Of a stretch of 10,835 bases of DNA, positions 8,901 to 10,835 are shown piece by piece. The notes under the pieces are model-generated. The model had not been told where the DNA came from. It did no database searches and was given only the letters and a program-made list of their open reading frames with translations. A program made the translations under genes and the position numbers. The stretch is from assembly GCA_002478955.1 (NCBI GenBank), contig DLKK01000118.1:16153-26987 (forward strand), given 5' to 3'. Source of the DNA: Treponema sp. UBA7590 (GTDB lineage Bacteria; Spirochaetota; Spirochaetia; Treponematales; Treponemataceae). Numbering within the stretch: the first letter of the stretch is position 1; every line of letters starts with the position of its first letter.

Positions 8901-10556
8901 TGCCTTGCGGAGCTTAATTACCTTGAACAAAGCATTTTTGATTACAGAATAAGAAAGTCCGGCCGCAATGTCCGCAACTGAAGCACCTTCCTTTTGTGCC
9001 TGCTTAACACGGCTGTTCATAAAAACAGTACAGCGAGAACCCAAATCAACCGGTTTTTCCGCCATCAAAGCGATTTTTCCGAACTCCTTTACGTCCATTC
9101 CCATTGTGTTCGCAAAATTGTCAAGGAAAGAGCCGCAACCAGCCGAGCAAGCCTCGTTCAACTGAATAGAAGTGATTGCCCCGTCCTTCATGCGCAGGCA
9201 CTTCATGTCCTGACCGCCGATATCCAGAAGGAATTCAACCCCTGGAACAAAAAAATCCGCCGCACGGAAATGCGCAATCGTCTCAACCTCGCCGGAATCA
9301 ACGCCAAATGCCGCCTGGAACAAAGCCTCGCCGTACCCAGTGGAAACAGCGCGCGCAATATAAACATCTTTCGGAAGTTTTCTGTAAAGCTCCTTAAGCA
9401 TCTTTACCGCAAGCTCAACAGGATTTCCCATGTTATGCGAATAAAAATCCCAGATAATCTCGCCTTTCTGGTTTATAAGAACAGCTTTTGTAGTTGTCGA
9501 GCCAGAATCAAGACCAAGAAAAACAGGACCGCGCGCATCTTCAAGGCTTCCGCGCATTGCCTTTTCCTCCGCATGGCGCTTGCGGAATTCCTCCAGCTCA
9601 TTCGCATTTGTAAAAAGCGGCTCAAGACGTTGAACTTCGCTAAGCTCCGCGCCAACAAGATTATTCAGGCTAGCCCTGAATTCCTTCACCGTAGGAAAAT
9701 GAAAATCCGCCGCACCATCGCCATCAAACTTCCTTTCCGCGCTAAAAGCACATCCAGCCGCAACAAAAAGCTGCGAATCGTCCGGCACAATTATCTCATC
9801 ATCTTTTAACTTTAAAGTCTCAATAAACCGCTGGCGAAGCTGATCCATAAAATGCAACGGTCCGCCCAGAAACGCAACGTGTCCGCGGATCGGTTTACCG
9901 CAAGCCAGCCCGGAAATCGTCTGGTTCACCACAGCCTGATAAATCGACGCCGCAATATCCTCCCTGCGCGCGCCCTCATTTATAAGCGGCTGAATATCAG
10001 TCTTTGCAAAAACACCACAACGCGCCGCAATCGGGTAAATCGTCTGGAAACCTTTCGCAAGCTCATTCAAGCCAGCCGCATCAGTTTCAAGCAGAGCCGC
10101 CATCTGATCAATAAACGCACCAGTTCCGCCAGCACAAGTTCCGTTCATACGCTGCTCAACGCCGCCGGTAAAATATGTAATCTTAGCGTCTTCACCGCCA
10201 AGCTCAATCACAACATCAGTCTGAGGAATTATTTTCTTTACGGCAGTCGTAGCCGCAACAACTTCCTGGATAAAAGGAACATTCAACCACTGGGAAACCG
10301 AAAGCCCGCCCGAACCTGTAACTTTCACAGTCAACGGCTGGTCTTCACCCAAAGCAAACAGACTCTCAACCTTGTCAAAAGCCTGGGTCACAACAGAAAT
10401 TATCGTGTTTCGTATGTCCGCCCGGTGACGCTGATAATCCCCATAAATAAGCTTGTCATTGTCATCAAGAATAGCAATTTTCACCGTTGTCGAACCAATA
10501 TCAATTCCTATCCTTATCGGTAAAATTTCTCCATCAGTCTTTTTTGTTGTTTCCAT
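5967..10556 (-). CDS. Fused acyl-CoA dehydratase activase / 2-hydroxyacyl-CoA dehydratase-like protein (BadF/BadG/BcrA/BcrD ATPase family)
   Basis: This is a 1529-residue cytoplasmic protein of the HgdC-like ATPase family, in which ATP hydrolysis drives an electron from a [4Fe-4S] cluster to a partner metalloenzyme. Two ASKHA ATPase domains are visible. Domain 1 is about 14-275, with DIGSTTVK at 19-26, ELGGEDAK at 118-125, Cys-141 and Cys-180. Domain 2 is about 344-605, with DSGSTTTK at 350-357, DIGGQDMK at 445-452, Cys-470 and Cys-509. In both domains the cysteines are 39 residues apart, as I recall for Cys127/Cys166 of HgdC. A cysteine motif follows (646, 649, 653, 675). Next comes a DUF2229/COG3580-like region, about 730-1010 (Cys-780, 805, 822, 996). 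A COG3581-like region occupies about 1070-1460 (Cys-1122, 1157, 1410, 1416). The last 65 residues are an acidic, Thr/Ser-rich tail. The start is fixed by a strong Shine-Dalgarno. The substrate is unknown; no separate dehydratase subunits are encoded nearby. Confidence 0.95.
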   Translation of the reverse strand: METTKKTDGEILPIRIGIDIGSTTVKIAILDDNDKLIYGDYQRHRADIRNTIISVVTQAFDKVESLFALGEDQPLTVKVTGSGGLSVSQWLNVPFIQEVVAATTAVKKIIPQTDVVIELGGEDAKITYFTGGVEQRMNGTCAGGTGAFIDQMAALLETDAAGLNELAKGFQTIYPIAARCGVFAKTDIQPLINEGARREDIAASIYQAVVNQTISGLACGKPIRGHVAFLGGPLHFMDQLRQRFIETLKLKDDEIIVPDDSQLFVAAGCAFSAERKFDGDGAADFHFPTVKEFRASLNNLVGAELSEVQRLEPLFTNANELEEFRKRHAEEKAMRGSLEDARGPVFLGLDSGSTTTKAVLINQKGEIIWDFYSHNMGNPVELAVKMLKELYRKLPKDVYIARAVSTGYGEALFQAAFGVDSGEVETIAHFRAADFFVPGVEFLLDIGGQDMKCLRMKDGAITSIQLNEACSAGCGSFLDNFANTMGMDVKEFGKIALMAEKPVDLGSRCTVFMNSRVKQAQKEGASVADIAAGLSYSVIKNALFKVIKLRKASDIGTKVVVQGGTFFNDAILRAFEKIAGVEVFRPDVAGLMGAYGSALIAYDQWVDLTAPKPDEEPGTPRHELHSKIASYDELEKFHVDLELRRCGKCQNNCLLTINKFSTGTETRTFITGNRCERGLEVEGNVIDASNKKNTKVDDVGEKMPNLFDWKYKRLFGYVPLKPEDAPMGDVGIPRVLNMYENYPLWFTFFTKLGFRVVLSQRSSKRVYEKGIETIPSESVCYPGKISHGHLVSLLQRGVKFIFYPCAPYEKQEDAGAGNHYNCPIVTSYPEVLRNNIDELRQDSSITYMDPFLPIYDKPRLKERLCEELLPKFPALTEKQINEAVDAAWKEQEKYRHDCQQAGEDALEQMIRAGGNGIVLAGRPYHLDPEINHGIPEMINALGLAVFTEDSVAHLGSIERPLRIIDQWVYHNRLYRAASFVSEMPDLELVQLTSFGCGLDAVTADQVDEILRAKNRMYTLIKIDEGSNLGAVRIRIRSLIAAVKERQRHHRKMPPKRSSAYQRQVFTKEMKYTHTIIGPQMSPIHFRILQKAFQAEGYNFVVLDAVDPKAVEAGLKYVNNDACYPSILVAGQMISALESGKYDLNHVSLIITQTGGGCRATNYIGFIRRALNDAGWGHIPVISLSAQAFESNPGFKVTPTLLHRLLMSIITGDLLMRVLYRTRPYEAVPGSANALYEKWSAYAEKQVQSLSIHGYHKMLKNIVKEFDNLPLKPIKKPRVGVVGEILVKFHPTANNNIVDTIEREGAECVMPDLTDFFFYTFSTGIFRHEQLAFPKKTERNAKLLVWFLELYRRKMKKYLRQSRRFDPPSSIYDLMKGVDDIVQLGNITGEGWFLTAEMVELIHSGAPSIACVQPFACLPNHVTGKGMIKELRRRFPGANISAIDYDPGSSEVNQLNRLKLLLSNAPAGRHPDENDDGVIVNPDGTKTRPIVKLAEGAGTFTDTEPVSTADVPLETSGIETVSEIMMKSEE

Positions 10557-10561
10557 TAAAT

Positions 10562-10567
10562 CACCTT
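10562..10567 (-). promoter_or_regulatory. Strong ribosome binding site of the activase gene
   Basis: AAGGTG in coding sense lies five bases before the ATG at 10556. It is the best Shine-Dalgarno in the window and supports that start over any internal one. Confidence 0.85.
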
Positions 10568-10599
10568 AAATTAAAAATCAAAGCCAATATATCTAATAA

Positions 10600-10628
10600 A
10601 ATATAATCGCGAAACTGTAAATTTGCAA
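10600..10628 (-). promoter_or_regulatory. Predicted sigma70-type promoter of the four-gene cluster
   Basis: A -35 box TTGCAA (10623-10628) and a -10 box TATATT (10600-10605) are separated by exactly 17 bp on the minus strand. They match TTGACA and TATAAT at 4/6 and 5/6 positions. The surrounding DNA is about 24% G+C by hand count (10561-10650). Transcription would start near 10593, leaving a leader of about 36 nt. An overlapping alternative is TTTACA with TATTAG, also at 17 bp spacing. It is the only good promoter I found upstream of the genes to its left. Confidence 0.62.
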
Positions 10629-10644
10629 TTGGTAATTCACAATT
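10627..10644. promoter_or_regulatory. Imperfect dyad next to the -35 box, possible operator
   Basis: The 18-bp segment has the form AATTG-N2-AATT-N2-CAATT, with 14 of 18 positions symmetric. It overlaps the upstream edge of the -35 hexamer by two bases and the stop codon of the right-hand open frame. A repressor or activator site is possible, but A+T-rich DNA yields such dyads by chance. It has no T-tract suggesting a terminator. Confidence 0.3.
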
Positions 10645-10834
10645 AAACACGGAGCACGTTCCTTCCACACGCGACCCGCTCTTGCTGCAAGTCCTCATTC
10701 CGCGAGGCGCTCCATTCCGGTCTTTCCGCAACGATCGGGGCTAAGAGAATTCTGAAATCTCCAAAAATCCAGCGCGACAATATAATTAGCCAAAATGTCG
10801 AGTTCTTTCTGAAAAAATAAATTGAATCAGCGGG
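10643..10834 (-). CDS. C-terminal end of an open frame entering from the right edge; coding status uncertain
   Basis: Sixty-three codons are open from the window edge to a TAA at 10643-10645; any start lies outside the window. The first half encodes an aromatic and hydrophobic stretch (FFRKNSTFWLIIL followed by SRWIFGDFRILL), which could be one membrane segment. The second half is polar and charged (APIVAERPEWSASRNEDL, then QQERVACGRNVLRV). Base composition changes abruptly within the frame: about 35% G+C at 10741-10835 and 63% at 10651-10740. I have an unverified impression that similar short peptides occur as hypothetical proteins in Treponema genomes. If so, this may be one copy of a dispersed DNA repeat that happens to stay open, and not a true gene. 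Its stop is 15 nt upstream of the -35 box of the next promoter. Confidence 0.4.
   Translation of the reverse strand, partial: PADSIYFFRKNSTFWLIILSRWIFGDFRILLAPIVAERPEWSASRNEDLQQERVACGRNVLRV
10651..10713. other. G+C-rich segment with three adjacent hairpins closed by an outer stem
   Basis: An outer 5-bp stem pairs GGAGC (10651-10655) with GCTCC (10709-10713). Inside it lie three small hairpins in a row: GCG/CGC (10671-10679), CTTG/CAAG (10681-10691) and CCTC/GAGG (10693-10707). The stems are short. The arrangement could be a structured RNA, a repeat element or a 3'-end structure of the overlapping frame. It has no following T-run, so a classical intrinsic terminator is unlikely. Confidence 0.4.
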
Positions 10835-10835
10835 A

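Noticed and set aside
8994..10523. Long plus-strand open frames (8994-9809 and 9852-10523) opposite the activase
   Set aside because: They lie wholly antisense to a gene with unmistakable domain motifs, have no Shine-Dalgarno, and their products are Arg/Lys/Asn-rich with no recognisable domain. They are mirror frames.
10606..10622. Riboswitch or attenuator in the leader of the activase
   Set aside because: The predicted leader is only about 36 nt, A+T-rich and without stable hairpins.
10651..10713. Intrinsic terminator for the right-hand frame
   Set aside because: Hairpins are present but no U-tract follows on either strand, and on the minus strand they lie before the stop codon.
10629..10835. 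Integron attC site in the G+C-rich block
   Set aside because: Some treponemes carry integrons, but I found no matching RYYYAAC and GTTRRRY pair framing the inverted repeats.

Overview
The window looks like a chromosomal segment of a spirochaete, most likely a Treponema. The assignment rests on three things: moderate-to-low G+C with A-rich codon use, exported proteins with Phe/Leu-rich signal peptides beside a very long TPR protein and a beta-barrel-like protein, and a long fused acyl-CoA dehydratase activase of the kind found in anaerobes including treponemes. Genus is an inference; there is no rRNA or marker gene here.

All supported genes lie on the minus strand, so transcription runs from right to left. 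At the far right (10643-10834) is the 3' end of an open frame that enters from beyond the window. Its last third is a sharply G+C-rich block with nested hairpins, which may be a dispersed repeat rather than an ordinary gene. Between its stop and the next gene is an A+T-rich 86-bp gap holding a good sigma70-type promoter (10600-10628), an imperfect dyad touching the -35 box, and a strong Shine-Dalgarno.

That promoter precedes four tightly packed genes: (1) a 1529-residue protein with two HgdC-like ATPase/Fe-S activator domains fused to two cysteine-containing dehydratase/reductase-like regions (5967-10556); (2) a 451-residue exported protein of unrecognised family (4586-5941); (3) a 951-residue exported TPR protein (1687-4542); (4) a probable outer-membrane beta-barrel protein, open to the left edge (1-1657). 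The gaps are 25, 43 and 29 nt with no visible terminator, so they probably form one transcript.

The last three genes make a plausible envelope module: an exported factor, a periplasmic TPR scaffold and an outer-membrane barrel. The first gene encodes a cytoplasmic ATP-driven low-potential electron-transfer enzyme of unknown substrate. Nothing in the sequence ties its chemistry to the envelope proteins, and co-transcription may be incidental. No tRNA, rRNA, CRISPR array, insertion sequence or recognised riboswitch was seen. No gene-free stretch exceeds 300 bases.
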